From DATKZH01 sp964505295 (lineage in GTDB: Bacteria > Planctomycetota > Planctomycetia > Pirellulales > Thermoguttaceae), in contig CAZDHR010000056.1 of assembly GCA_964505295.1 (NCBI GenBank), positions 1 through 23,265 on the forward strand: DNA of 23,265 nucleotides. Direction: 5' to 3'. The notes beneath the pieces were generated by a model, which had not been told where the DNA came from, did no database searches, and saw nothing but the letters and a program-made list of their open reading frames with translations. Below are positions 7,708 through 15,181 of this stretch, piece after piece. Position numbers and translations under genes: made by a program. How positions within the stretch are numbered: position 1 is the stretch's first letter; each line of letters opens with the position of its first letter.

Positions 7708-9452
7708 GCCATCTCTCCGGTGCCGCCAACCGGCTTCGCTTGTTGGGCAACTTGGTGTATGTCGTCCAGGACCCTTCGGACTTCTTCGGGCAGTTTGGAA
7801 GGATCAAGGTACTTTGCCAATTCATGGTAGCCCGACCTCCGCATGAGATTGGGCAATGCCACAGACCGAAAGAACTTGTCGAAAACCGGATCAAGGAACT
7901 CATCGGACACCTTCGTATCGGGTGACCAAGGAGATGGTTTGCCAAGGGTTTTCATTGCAGCCTCCACTTCGCCAATGGCCTTCTCCATAGATTCTCTCCA
8001 GGGTTGCGCGAATAGCTCGCCTGCTTCTGCTCTGCCCATATTCCCTGCCCATTGCAGAAGAATGGCGCGATCGCACAGGTAGTTCTCAATCTCACAGCGG
8101 GACCACATGTGCTGCCGCAACCCGGGCTTGTCGGCGAGTGGCTGGGTGAGGCGGTCGAAAAGCGCGTACCCCACCAGATCGGACTTCGCTTCCCGGAGGC
8201 CATAGTAGTGCTCATAGGCCCTGTTCGGCTTGTTCAGGACATAGTGGACGAACGGGCGTTCCAAAGAGTCTCTGGCAGGATGATCAAGGAGTGCAGCGAA
8301 GCTCCGGAGAATCGCAAGGTCGGTAGACCCTTCCAGGTAAAGGACCCAGCCTGTTTGCTCGGCCTGATAGTACTGGTCGTAGCCAATGTCCTTCAGAGCC
8401 TTGAGCAGTTGGCTACTTCGGTCGTCAACACGATGTGGCTTGCCGAGAAAAGCGATCACCACGTTCCGGCCGGCAGCCTCGTTAAGAACAATCTCGGAGT
8501 GGCTTGCGGCGATGACTTGGCTGTCTTGAGCGGAAGCTGTTTCGGTGAGTATTTGGTAGATTTGCCGCTGTCTGAGGATCTCCAAATGCGCATCAGGCTC
8601 GTCGAGCAACAGCGCGGAACCGGGGTTTGCTGACAAGTACGCAAGTAGCAGCAGTACTTGTTGCATGCCTCGGCCTGAACAGGAGAGGTCTAGCGTCGTC
8701 CCCTGCGCATCGCGATACCCCATGACGATTTCGCCGCGTTCAGGAATGTACTTGGGCGTTTCCAACTCGACCCCAAACAGCTTCCTTATCTTCTCACAAA
8801 GCTCTTCCCACTTGCCACGACTCCCGTCGGGAGCTTCACATACTTGATAGCACAGATTTCGGAGCACCTCGGCAGTTCGGCCCTCACCCAATCTCACGTT
8901 GATTGCTCCTGGGTCCAACCGTGTCTCGTTAGCGGATAATCCCGACATCGGCGGCAAGAATGCCACTCTGACATCAGCAGCTTCTTGAGGTATTGGCATC
9001 CGGTCTGCGCCCTTACGTTCTGCCCGCCGGAGTGGGCGGCAATACATGGATTCCTCGTTGGCGTAGTCGAATTCCAGCCCACAGACCCATTCTTTTCCAT
9101 GAGATATGCCTTCAACTACTATGTCCATGCGCACATTACGCGTTTGCTGCTTGCCAGCGTGTCTACTGACACTCCTGACCGATAGGTTCTTCCATAAGAG
9201 GATAGCGTCTGGAACCGGGACAGCGATTAAATCCCGACGGTTGATGGCAACGCCAGGACGTTTCTCCGGCTTGGGCTTACCCTGGCGCTTCTCGTTCCAG
9301 CGCCGCAGTCCTGTTTCCCAGAGTGCTAGCGCTTGAAGCGCTGTGGTTTTCCCCGAGTCATTGGGTCCGATGAATACTACCGGATTCCCAAGTTCAATTT
9401 CCACTTTCTGCCCAAAGCGTTTGAAATTGGACACCGTCAGTTTGGTCAACAT
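7704..9452 (-). CDS. OLD-like AAA ATPase with TOPRIM-like C-terminal domain
   Basis: A 582-residue SMC/ABC-type ATPase. The start at 9452 (MLTKLTVSNFKRF) is chosen over the open extension to 9557 because it gives the family N-terminus and has GGGAG upstream; the extension only overlaps the helicase gene. Walker A is GPNDSGKTT (29-37), the signature LSCSGRG (256-262), Walker B LLLDEPDAHLE (281-291) and H-loop AASHSE (315-320). After the ATPase comes LYLEGSTDLAIL (371-382), the first acidic motif of a TOPRIM domain as in OLD nucleases, then ALFDR and a CEIENYL segment also typical of OLD proteins. The second TOPRIM acidic motif is weaker, with one clear Asp. Likely role: DNA-sensing ATPase/nuclease effector. 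Hand-counted 60-base samples are AT-richer (50-60% GC) than one from the helicase gene (68%), so it may be a separate acquisition. Confidence 0.85.
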   Translation of the reverse strand: MLTKLTVSNFKRFGQKVEIELGNPVVFIGPNDSGKTTALQALALWETGLRRWNEKRQGKPKPEKRPGVAINRRDLIAVPVPDAILLWKNLSVRSVSRHAGKQQTRNVRMDIVVEGISHGKEWVCGLEFDYANEESMYCRPLRRAERKGADRMPIPQEAADVRVAFLPPMSGLSANETRLDPGAINVRLGEGRTAEVLRNLCYQVCEAPDGSRGKWEELCEKIRKLFGVELETPKYIPERGEIVMGYRDAQGTTLDLSCSGRGMQQVLLLLAYLSANPGSALLLDEPDAHLEILRQRQIYQILTETASAQDSQVIAASHSEIVLNEAAGRNVVIAFLGKPHRVDDRSSQLLKALKDIGYDQYYQAEQTGWVLYLEGSTDLAILRSFAALLDHPARDSLERPFVHYVLNKPNRAYEHYYGLREAKSDLVGYALFDRLTQPLADKPGLRQHMWSRCEIENYLCDRAILLQWAGNMGRAEAGELFAQPWRESMEKAIGEVEAAMKTLGKPSPWSPDTKVSDEFLDPVFDKFFRSVALPNLMRRSGYHELAKYLDPSKLPEEVRRVLDDIHQVAQQAKPVGGTGEMA

Positions 9453-9475
9453 GTATGCTCGCTCCCGAATGGTGG

Positions 9476-12400
9476 TTATTTTTTGGGTACCCGCGCCGGC
9501 TGCGTCATCGCTCTCAGTTCCAGCCAGTAATGTTGGACCTTGCTCACTTCGTTCCACTGTAGCCGCGCTGGGTCCCTGATCGGATCGCGGAGCTGCGGCG
9601 TTGTGTTGCAGTGCGTGACGACGTATAGCCAGAAACAGTCGGGACGGTCCTGGGCCACGCGCAACTCGTTGGGCGTCAGCATCACGCTTCCTTCCGCAGC
9701 GCCGATCCCCTTGACCTCGATCAGCCGCAGCTCCCCGGAGTGTAGATCGAGGCTGGTGACGTCGTAGCCCAGGTTCTTCTCGTGTACGTCGTAGACCTCG
9801 CGACCCTGGGACCGCTCGTGGTCGATCACCACCTGCATCGCGACCGCCTCGGTCTGGAGGTTCGGCCGCAAGCGCCGGACCTCCGGCGTGTTGCGGTCCG
9901 GATGCGGCAGGATCAGGACGCTTATCATGCGCTCCACGGCCTGAAGCGTGAGCGAACGCTGCTGCTGGAGTTCCTGGCGCCGACGTTCGCGGCGGGCCAG
10001 GAGTTCCGCGTGCCGGGCCTCGGCCTGGGCCAAACGGCCCTCGGCGCCCTGGGCCTTCCGTTCGACTTCCGCCGCAGCCCGGCCGATCTCCTCGTCCGCC
10101 CGCTGCAGAAGTTCCGTCAGGGAGAGCTCGACGTGCTCGGCGACGCGCTCGACCTCGTCGAGTCGCTCTTCCCGCACGTCACTGAGGAACTGCATCAGCG
10201 CGTTCTGCTGAAGCCAGGAGCTGGCCTCGGGCAATGCGGCCACCGGCGGCAGCGCCTCCGGCGACTCGGCCGGAATCAGATCGCCGAGCAGGGCAGGTTC
10301 TCGTAGGCAGGGATCGCGGCCGTCCGACAGTTCGACCGCAAACAGGCGTTCGTGGACCACGCGGCCCAAGCCATCGACAACCCGGGCACGGTAGAAATCA
10401 ACACGAGACGGGGCGTCGTAGGCCAAGGAGTAGAAGCACGCCCCCTTCTTCAGGTCGTCCTGTGCCGAGTGGAACGTATGCCGCCGCATGGCCTCGAACA
10501 GGGGATGCCCGGGTGTAACCCATTCCAGATGGTGCTCCTCCGCCGCGTCCCGGTCCGTCGAGAGCCGCGGGTACTTGGCCGCCAGCGCCGGCATTTTCCA
10601 GTCGGCGTCGCGCTCGTAGCGCCGCAACACGGTTGGCGTTTTCCCTGGGTCGAAGGCGTGGGGGAACCGTGCGACCTGTTTGAGCGTGAAGTTGGCGTAG
10701 CCGGCCGTCTCAGACAGGAACCGGGCGATGGTTTCCGGCACAACGCGACGCTCCTGTGCCCGGGCACGCCGTTCGATCAGCATTTCCAGGTTGAGTCTTT
10801 TGGCCGCCAGCCCTTCCAGCGCGTTGTGGCAAATCGCCCGGAAACGGCCCTCGTCGACGTTGTGTAGCAAACGATCTTCGAGGTCCGCGTCGCCCAGCTT
10901 GCCGGCGTAATAATCGCGCAGCACTCGCTCGACGTGGGCCGCCGGCAGGATCTCGCCGACCACGTTGAACACGGCATCGTCATCAAGCGCGTTGCGGATT
11001 TCCTGAAGCTTGTCGAGCAGCCGCTGCAGGACGCGACCCTCGATGGTGTTGGTCGCCACGAAGTTGAAGATCAAACAGTCCTTGCGCTGGCCGTAGCGAT
11101 GGATGCGGCCCATCCGCTGTTCGAGCCGGTTCGGATTCCAGGGAATGTCGTAGTTGAACAGGATGTTGCAGCACTGGAGGTTGATCCCTTCGCCGGCGGC
11201 TTCGGTGGCCACGAGCACTTGGATCGTGCCTTCCCGGAACTGCTGTTCTGTGTAGATACGCGTCGCCGGTTCATCTCGCGATCCCGGTCGCATCCCGCCG
11301 TGGATGCAGCCGCAGCGGAATCCCCATTCGGTCAGGTTTTCGAGCAGGTAGTCGAGAGTGTCTCGAAACTCTGTGAACAGAAGCAGCCGCTGATCGGGCC
11401 GGTCGAAGAATCCCTGCTCTTGCATGAGTTTCTTCAGCCGGGACAGCTTAGCCTCTGCACCAGACTGCTCGACGGCGACCGCCTCCGCTGCCAGTTCCCG
11501 CAGTTCTGCTATTTCGCGGCGCACCTCGTCGGCATCTTGTGCCAGGGAAATGGCTTCCAACAGCCTTTCAAGCCGCTCCCGATCCTCTTCATCCATTTCT
11601 TCCAGCTCTTCGGGATCCGGCAGGGTCGGCGGGGCAGTGCGGGCCAGTTCTTGGGCTTTCTTCAAGCCAAGCTCAAGCCGGTTCGCCCGGTTCTCCAGCG
11701 AGCAGCGCACCGCGTGCGTACTGGACGCCAGCCGCCGCTGGTAGAGGGCCATTAAGAAGCCGACGGCGCGAGCCCGCGGATCGTCGCCCGCGGCAGCCGC
11801 CCGGGCACTCTGGCGTTTTACGAACCGCGTGACCGTCCTGTAGAGTTCGAATTCAGGCCCGTCAATCTGGAACTCGACCGAGTGCGGGATACGCTTGGTG
11901 AAGATCTTCCTTGCAACCCATTCTCCGTCTACTCGCTCCGGGAAGTACACCATCGCCTCTTTCGTCCGCCGCAGGTAGAACGGCGCGCGGCGGCGATCCA
12001 TGGCCTCGCGGATCGAACGGACATCGGCGTACACGTCCGGATCGAGCAGTTGCAGGAACAGGCTGAAGTTGACCGGGTCGCCTTTGTGGGGCGTGGCCGT
12101 GAGCAGCATGATGTGGTCGCTCGTGTCCCGCAGCAACTCGCCCAGGGCGTAGCGGGCCGTTTTCCGGGCCGGAGGAGTCCACGACATCCGGTGGGCCTCG
12201 TCCACGATCACGAGATCCCAGTGGACTTGTCGCAGGCCGGGCAGGATTTCGGCCCGCTTGGCCAGGTCCAACGATGTTACGACTTGGTTCTGCTCCAGCC
12301 ACTGGTTGACGCCGAACTGGTCGCGGACGTCCGAGCCTTTCAGCACGATGAACTTCTCATCGAACTTCTCTTTCAGTTCCCGCTGCCATTGGAAGGCGAG

Positions 12401-12883
12401 ATTGGCCGGCGCAACGATCAGCACCCGCTCGGCCAGCCCGCGCAGTTTCAATTCGCGCACCAGCAGACCGGCCATGATCGTCTTGCCGGCGCCGGCGTCG
12501 TCGGCCAGCAGGAAACGGACGCGGGACAGCTTGAGCAGGTAGTCGTAGACGGCCTCAAGCTGGTGTGGGAGTGGATCGACCTTGGAGATTGACAGGCCGA
12601 AGTAGGGGTCGAATTCGTAGGCGATGCCCAGCGAGTACGCTTGGAGACCCAGCCGGAGGAGATTCCCGTCGCCGTCGTAGGAGGAGACGCTGTCGAGAAT
12701 GGTGAGCGTGCCGAGGTCCGACTCAGTGAGCGTCACCCGGCGAAACCGCTCCGTCTGCATCCCGACCACACCGACGACCCACGAGCCGTCGCCGCTCGGG
12801 GCGACGGTTTCGACCCGCATGGGCTCGTTGAAGAGCGGGCCCGTCAAGGTCTGGCCAATCCGCAACGGATCGGTAGGGGCCAT
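9476..12883 (-). CDS. SNF2/HepA-type helicase with C-terminal DUF3883 nuclease-like domain
   Basis: An 1135-residue superfamily 2 helicase, the first gene of the defence run. Motif I is DAGAGKT (129-135), motif II DEAH (228-231), motif III LTATPHKGDP (261-270) and motif VI QRMGRIHRYGQ (589-599), the HepA/SNF2 pattern. An acidic coiled segment (about 405-490) interrupts the two RecA lobes. A long charged coiled coil (about 925-985) precedes a DUF3883 domain (about 1030-1125) containing GYDVTSLD and RLIEVKG, that is D1041 and E1056-x-K1058, the arrangement of PD-(D/E)xK restriction-type nucleases. AAGGA stands 9 bases before the ATG. The protein probably translocates on or remodels invading DNA; whether the nuclease-like domain cuts is not known. 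It differs from DISARM sets in lacking neighbouring DUF1998 and phospholipase-D genes. Confidence 0.92.
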   Translation of the reverse strand: MAPTDPLRIGQTLTGPLFNEPMRVETVAPSGDGSWVVGVVGMQTERFRRVTLTESDLGTLTILDSVSSYDGDGNLLRLGLQAYSLGIAYEFDPYFGLSISKVDPLPHQLEAVYDYLLKLSRVRFLLADDAGAGKTIMAGLLVRELKLRGLAERVLIVAPANLAFQWQRELKEKFDEKFIVLKGSDVRDQFGVNQWLEQNQVVTSLDLAKRAEILPGLRQVHWDLVIVDEAHRMSWTPPARKTARYALGELLRDTSDHIMLLTATPHKGDPVNFSLFLQLLDPDVYADVRSIREAMDRRRAPFYLRRTKEAMVYFPERVDGEWVARKIFTKRIPHSVEFQIDGPEFELYRTVTRFVKRQSARAAAAGDDPRARAVGFLMALYQRRLASSTHAVRCSLENRANRLELGLKKAQELARTAPPTLPDPEELEEMDEEDRERLERLLEAISLAQDADEVRREIAELRELAAEAVAVEQSGAEAKLSRLKKLMQEQGFFDRPDQRLLLFTEFRDTLDYLLENLTEWGFRCGCIHGGMRPGSRDEPATRIYTEQQFREGTIQVLVATEAAGEGINLQCCNILFNYDIPWNPNRLEQRMGRIHRYGQRKDCLIFNFVATNTIEGRVLQRLLDKLQEIRNALDDDAVFNVVGEILPAAHVERVLRDYYAGKLGDADLEDRLLHNVDEGRFRAICHNALEGLAAKRLNLEMLIERRARAQERRVVPETIARFLSETAGYANFTLKQVARFPHAFDPGKTPTVLRRYERDADWKMPALAAKYPRLSTDRDAAEEHHLEWVTPGHPLFEAMRRHTFHSAQDDLKKGACFYSLAYDAPSRVDFYRARVVDGLGRVVHERLFAVELSDGRDPCLREPALLGDLIPAESPEALPPVAALPEASSWLQQNALMQFLSDVREERLDEVERVAEHVELSLTELLQRADEEIGRAAAEVERKAQGAEGRLAQAEARHAELLARRERRRQELQQQRSLTLQAVERMISVLILPHPDRNTPEVRRLRPNLQTEAVAMQVVIDHERSQGREVYDVHEKNLGYDVTSLDLHSGELRLIEVKGIGAAEGSVMLTPNELRVAQDRPDCFWLYVVTHCNTTPQLRDPIRDPARLQWNEVSKVQHYWLELRAMTQPARVPKK

Positions 12884-12885
12884 TG

Positions 12886-13043
12886 AGCCGCGTCCTTGCA
12901 GTGCTAGCGTACTGGTTTACTAAACAGTTGACGCCCAAAAGGTTAACCTATGGGTGAGGTTAGTACAAGTACGGCGTACGCAAAGACGAAGCACAATATC
13001 CTTAAGTCATTGTGGTTGAATGACTTGCGACCAGAGATTCCTC
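12886..13043 (-). promoter_or_regulatory. Upstream region of the defence operon with clustered palindromes
   Basis: This stretch between the helicase start and the inserted elements carries no credible gene. It holds GTTTACTAAAC (12915-12925), AGGTTAACCT (12940-12949) and a further GGTTA at 12958-12962 that pairs with TAACC at 12944-12948. Such closely spaced dyads suit an operator for a repressor, possibly the XRE protein at the 3' end of the same run. No convincing sigma-70 promoter is seen; the promoter may lie here or have been supplied or disturbed by the elements inserted next door. Before the insertion, the 3' end of the neighbouring HTH gene would have extended to 13007. Confidence 0.35.
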
Positions 13044-13051
13044 TGCTTCCG
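13044..13051. repeat. Left copy of the 8-bp flanking direct repeat TGCTTCCG
   Basis: TGCTTCCG here equals the sequence at 13408-13415 on the other side of the tandem elements. It is read as a target-site duplication because joining the outer flanks through a single copy restores an open reading frame in the interrupted gene. One extra G (13052) lies between this copy and the element end. Confidence 0.6.
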
Positions 13052-13052
13052 G

Positions 13053-13226
13053 GGGACTTTCCCACCGAGGGCGAATAGCGATGCTAGCATGCGGACAAAT
13101 AGAGCAACGCGTCGCGTATTGACAGCATGCCGGGCGTCGCCATATCAGCCGGGTTAGTCCCGCGCTAGCCGATTCATGGTCGCCGCAACAATTGTCCGGC
13201 CAACAGGTTACGCCTGAGAAAGTCCC
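13053..13226. mobile_element. 174-bp terminal-inverted-repeat element (MITE-like), copy 1
   Basis: A non-coding element running from GGGACTTTCCCACC to GAGAAAGTCCC. The outer 9 bases are a perfect inverted repeat (GGGACTTTC/GAAAGTCCC), with partial pairing for a few bases beyond. Inside is the 10-bp palindrome ATGCTAGCAT (13081-13090). It is identical by eye to copy 2 and contains no gene; the open frame through it has no recognisable product. Size, inverted ends and flanking 8-bp repeats suggest a non-autonomous element moved by a transposase elsewhere in the genome. The parent transposase family is unknown. Confidence 0.65.
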
Positions 13227-13233
13227 GCTTCCG

Positions 13234-13407
13234 GGGACTTTCCCACCGAGGGCGAATAGCGATGCTAGCATGCGGACAAATAGAGCAACGCGTCGCGTAT
13301 TGACAGCATGCCGGGCGTCGCCATATCAGCCGGGTTAGTCCCGCGCTAGCCGATTCATGGTCGCCGCAACAATTGTCCGGCCAACAGGTTACGCCTGAGA
13401 AAGTCCC
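13234..13407. mobile_element. 174-bp terminal-inverted-repeat element (MITE-like), copy 2
   Basis: Second copy, same orientation, 181 bases downstream of copy 1 and identical to it as read by eye. The two are separated only by GCTTCCG (13227-13233), a 7-base version of the flanking repeat, so the facing ends GAAAGTCCC and GGGACTTTC form a hairpin across the junction (13218-13242). Its right end supplies the stop codon of the HTH gene that it interrupts. Complete identity of the copies implies a recent tandem insertion or duplication. Confidence 0.65.
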
Positions 13408-13853
13408 TGCTTCCGCCAGTCGGGAACGGACGCGATCGGCCTCAGGTCCCGCTCGGTGATGGGGGCGCGGCCACGCTCCACCAACGGCAAAAACAAGATT
13501 CCCTCTTGGATCTCCGGGGCCAGATTAAGCAGATTCATCAGCTGCGTCATTCGGGCCCGAGTGACGTGGCCCAGCCGCGCGAGGGCGGCGTAGTCGGGGA
13601 CGACGCCGTCCCGGATGAGCTGCTCGAAGCGGATCGCCAGGGCCATGAGCCGCGACACGCGGGGAACTACGCCATCTGGCGCTGGGGCCTTCTCGCCCTT
13701 CGTGTGCAGTTCCTTCTTGCTGCGGCGCCCGCGACGGAAATGCACCTTGGATTGGATCGTGATGCCGTTCCGCTTGCCGCTCTTCGCCCATCCGCAGGTG
13801 ACGGTGACCCTGCACATGGTCACCACGCGCAAGCCGCCCGGTACGACCGACAC
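13389..13853 (-). pseudogene. Recombinase-associated HTH protein, 3' end replaced by inserted element
   Basis: A 154-residue basic protein. A Lys/Arg-rich N-terminal region (about 25-55) precedes a helix-turn-helix-like segment: LMALAIRFEQLIRDG, then YAALARLGHVTRARMTQLMN (residues 89-108). It ends with ITERDLRPIASVPDWRKQ. I recall this pattern in small proteins encoded next to site-specific recombinase genes in planctomycetes and other bacteria; no recombinase is visible here. The last five residues (GLSQA) and the stop come from the inserted 174-bp element. If the elements and one TGCTTCCG are removed, the frame continues after WRKQ as RNLWSQVIQPQ and stops at 13007, which fits the usual family ending. 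The upstream start is uncertain: ATG at 13853 or internal ATG at 13817. It may still be partly functional. Confidence 0.65.
13408..13415. repeat. Right copy of the 8-bp flanking direct repeat TGCTTCCG
   Basis: Matches 13044-13051. On the minus strand it encodes part of the WRKQ motif of the interrupted gene, so this copy lies within original coding sequence. Confidence 0.6.
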
Positions 13854-13964
13854 GCTCTTGATCCCCTTCGGCCAGAAGCGGTCGGTGACCGTCGAGCGGT
13901 TGCCCTGATCGAAGCAGCAAGTCGCCCGGCTCGTAGAGGTCCGATTCGTCGGATAGCTTGAGCT

Positions 13965-14043
13965 GGGTGGCTGTGGTGGAGCGAAGCGACCCCACAGGGC
14001 GCCGGATTTCTGGGGGCTCGCTGGCGCTCGACCCCAGCCACCC
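13965..14043. repeat. Inverted repeat with nested hairpins
   Basis: Outer arms GGGTGGCTG (13965-13973) and CAGCCACCC (14035-14043) pair perfectly. Inside lie two smaller fold-backs: GTGGTGGAGCGAAGCGACCC (13974-13993) and a GGGGCTCG...CGACCCC pair (14013-14035). The compound fold resembles the short palindromic intergenic repeats that recur in planctomycete genomes (inference from memory). It could also act as a bidirectional transcription barrier. Confidence 0.5.
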
Positions 14044-14106
14044 GACGCAGCGCGGGCCGCGGGAATGCGGCCACTACAACCAGGACCTACGGACCGCGTC
14101 GGGGCT

Positions 14107-14134
14107 TTGCGCGGACGGTCGGTCCGGCTATGGT
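14107..14134 (+). promoter_or_regulatory. Possible sigma-70-like promoter for the aldo/keto reductase
   Basis: TTGCGC (14107-14112) and TATGGT (14129-14134) are separated by 16 bases and lie about 70 bases before the reductase ATG. The match to consensus is partial, so this is only a candidate. Confidence 0.3.
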
Positions 14135-14203
14135 GTTGGGCGGTGGCGCAGAAGGGCCGGAGGGTAACCGGCCGGCAACACGTTCGCCCAAGGAGGTTCC
14201 GAG

Positions 14204-15175
14204 ATGCATCGCGTTGTGCTTGGAGAGAGTGGGCTTTCCGTCTCGCCCGTGGCCTTTGGCACCTGGCAACTCAGCCCTCGCTTCTGGGGCGAGCAGTCGA
14301 AGGAGGATGCCCAGGCGGCGATGAAGCTGGCCTTTGACGAGGGGATCAACTTCTTCGACACGGCCGACGCCTACGGCGACGGGTACGCCGAGAGCGTGCT
14401 GGGCGAGGCGATCCGGGACCTGCCTCGCGACGAGCTGGTGATCACCACGAAGGTGTTCAACCACTTCAAGCCCGACGCCTCACGCTACCCCGACCTTTCC
14501 CCGTCGCACGTGATCGAGCGCTGCGAGGCGTCGCTCAAGCGTCTGGGGGTCGACACGATCGACCTGTATCTCCTGCACTTCTACGACGAGCTGACGCCGC
14601 TGGCGGACGTTGCCGAGACTCTGGAGAAGCTGCGCAGTCAGGGTAAAGTCCGAGTGGTCGGCGTCAGCAACCACACGGTGGAGCAGCTCAGGGCGCAGCG
14701 GCGGTTTGGGCCCTATTCGGTGGTCCAGCCGGCGTACAGCCTGATCGATCCGGCCATCGAGTTGGACCTGTTGCCCTTCTGTCAGGCGGAAAATCTCGGC
14801 GTGATGGTCTACTCGCCGATGCACAAGGGGCTGCTGACCGGCAAGTACACGGGGACGGAGACCTTCGACGATTTCCGCGGAAACCATCCCGATTTCCAGG
14901 GGGAGCGATTCAAGCAGCTCTGCGATCAGGTGCAGAGCATCCGGCCGATCGCCGAACGGTACGGGCTGACGATCTGCCAACTCGTGGTGGCGGCGACGCT
15001 GATGCACCCGGCCATCCACGTGGCCGTTTGCGGGACCAAGACGCCGGACCAGATTGCCGAGGCGGCCGGGGCGATGGGCCAATCGATCAGCCGCGACGAC
15101 TACTTCGCCGTTCGGAAGGCGGTCCTCGGCTCCGCGGCCCCGAAGCTGCCGGACGCGAAGGGCCGGCAGAAGTAA
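14204..15175 (+). CDS. Aldo/keto reductase
   Basis: A 323-residue NADPH-dependent oxidoreductase of the (beta/alpha)8 aldo/keto reductase superfamily. The catalytic tetrad is visible: D52 and Y57 in FFDTADAYG, K83 in ITTKV and H125 in YLLHFYDE. The N-terminal LGESGLSVSPVAFGTW and the later VVQPAYSLIDP and VYSPMHKGLLTGKY segments are family landmarks; the last is near the cofactor site. A perfect AAGGAGG lies 8 bases before the ATG. Length is normal, so the gene appears intact. The substrate cannot be read from sequence; relatives near this type (AKR11-14-like) reduce varied aldehydes and sugars. It stands alone between the island scar and an unrelated gene, with a GCCGGC/GCCGGC fold-back over its stop codon. 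Confidence 0.93.
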   Translation: MHRVVLGESGLSVSPVAFGTWQLSPRFWGEQSKEDAQAAMKLAFDEGINFFDTADAYGDGYAESVLGEAIRDLPRDELVITTKVFNHFKPDASRYPDLSPSHVIERCEASLKRLGVDTIDLYLLHFYDELTPLADVAETLEKLRSQGKVRVVGVSNHTVEQLRAQRRFGPYSVVQPAYSLIDPAIELDLLPFCQAENLGVMVYSPMHKGLLTGKYTGTETFDDFRGNHPDFQGERFKQLCDQVQSIRPIAERYGLTICQLVVAATLMHPAIHVAVCGTKTPDQIAEAAGAMGQSISRDDYFAVRKAVLGSAAPKLPDAKGRQK

Positions 15176-15181
15176 GCCGGC
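15162..15181 (+). terminator. Possible stem-loop spanning the reductase stop codon
   Basis: GCCGGC occurs at 15162-15167 and 15176-15181, giving a 6-bp stem with an 8-base loop that includes the TAA stop. There is no T tract after it, so it is at best a weak or factor-assisted terminator. Confidence 0.25.

Larger units (their letters stand above)
13854..14203. other. Intergenic region between HTH gene and aldo/keto reductase
   Basis: No credible gene was found in this 350-base stretch. It separates divergently oriented genes (HTH gene leftward, reductase rightward). It contains the inverted repeat at 13965-14043 and, nearer the reductase, a possible promoter at 14107-14134. It probably marks the edge of the defence and mobile region. 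Confidence 0.6.

Noticed and set aside
9453..9557. Upstream extension of the OLD-like ATPase frame
   Set aside because: It overlaps the end of the helicase gene; the family N-terminus and a ribosome site are at 9452.
80..12883. DISARM or BREX system
   Set aside because: An SNF2 helicase and a methylase are present, but DUF1998 and phospholipase-D genes (DISARM) and PglZ, BrxC or BrxL genes (BREX) are not in the window.
13002..13271. 89-residue minus-strand frame through element copy 1
   Set aside because: It runs across the element and its flank without a ribosome site or family similarity; the element appears non-coding.
13045..13415. CRISPR array
   Set aside because: The repeated unit is 174 bp with only two copies and a 7-base spacer, so it is a tandem mobile element rather than an array; no cas genes are present.
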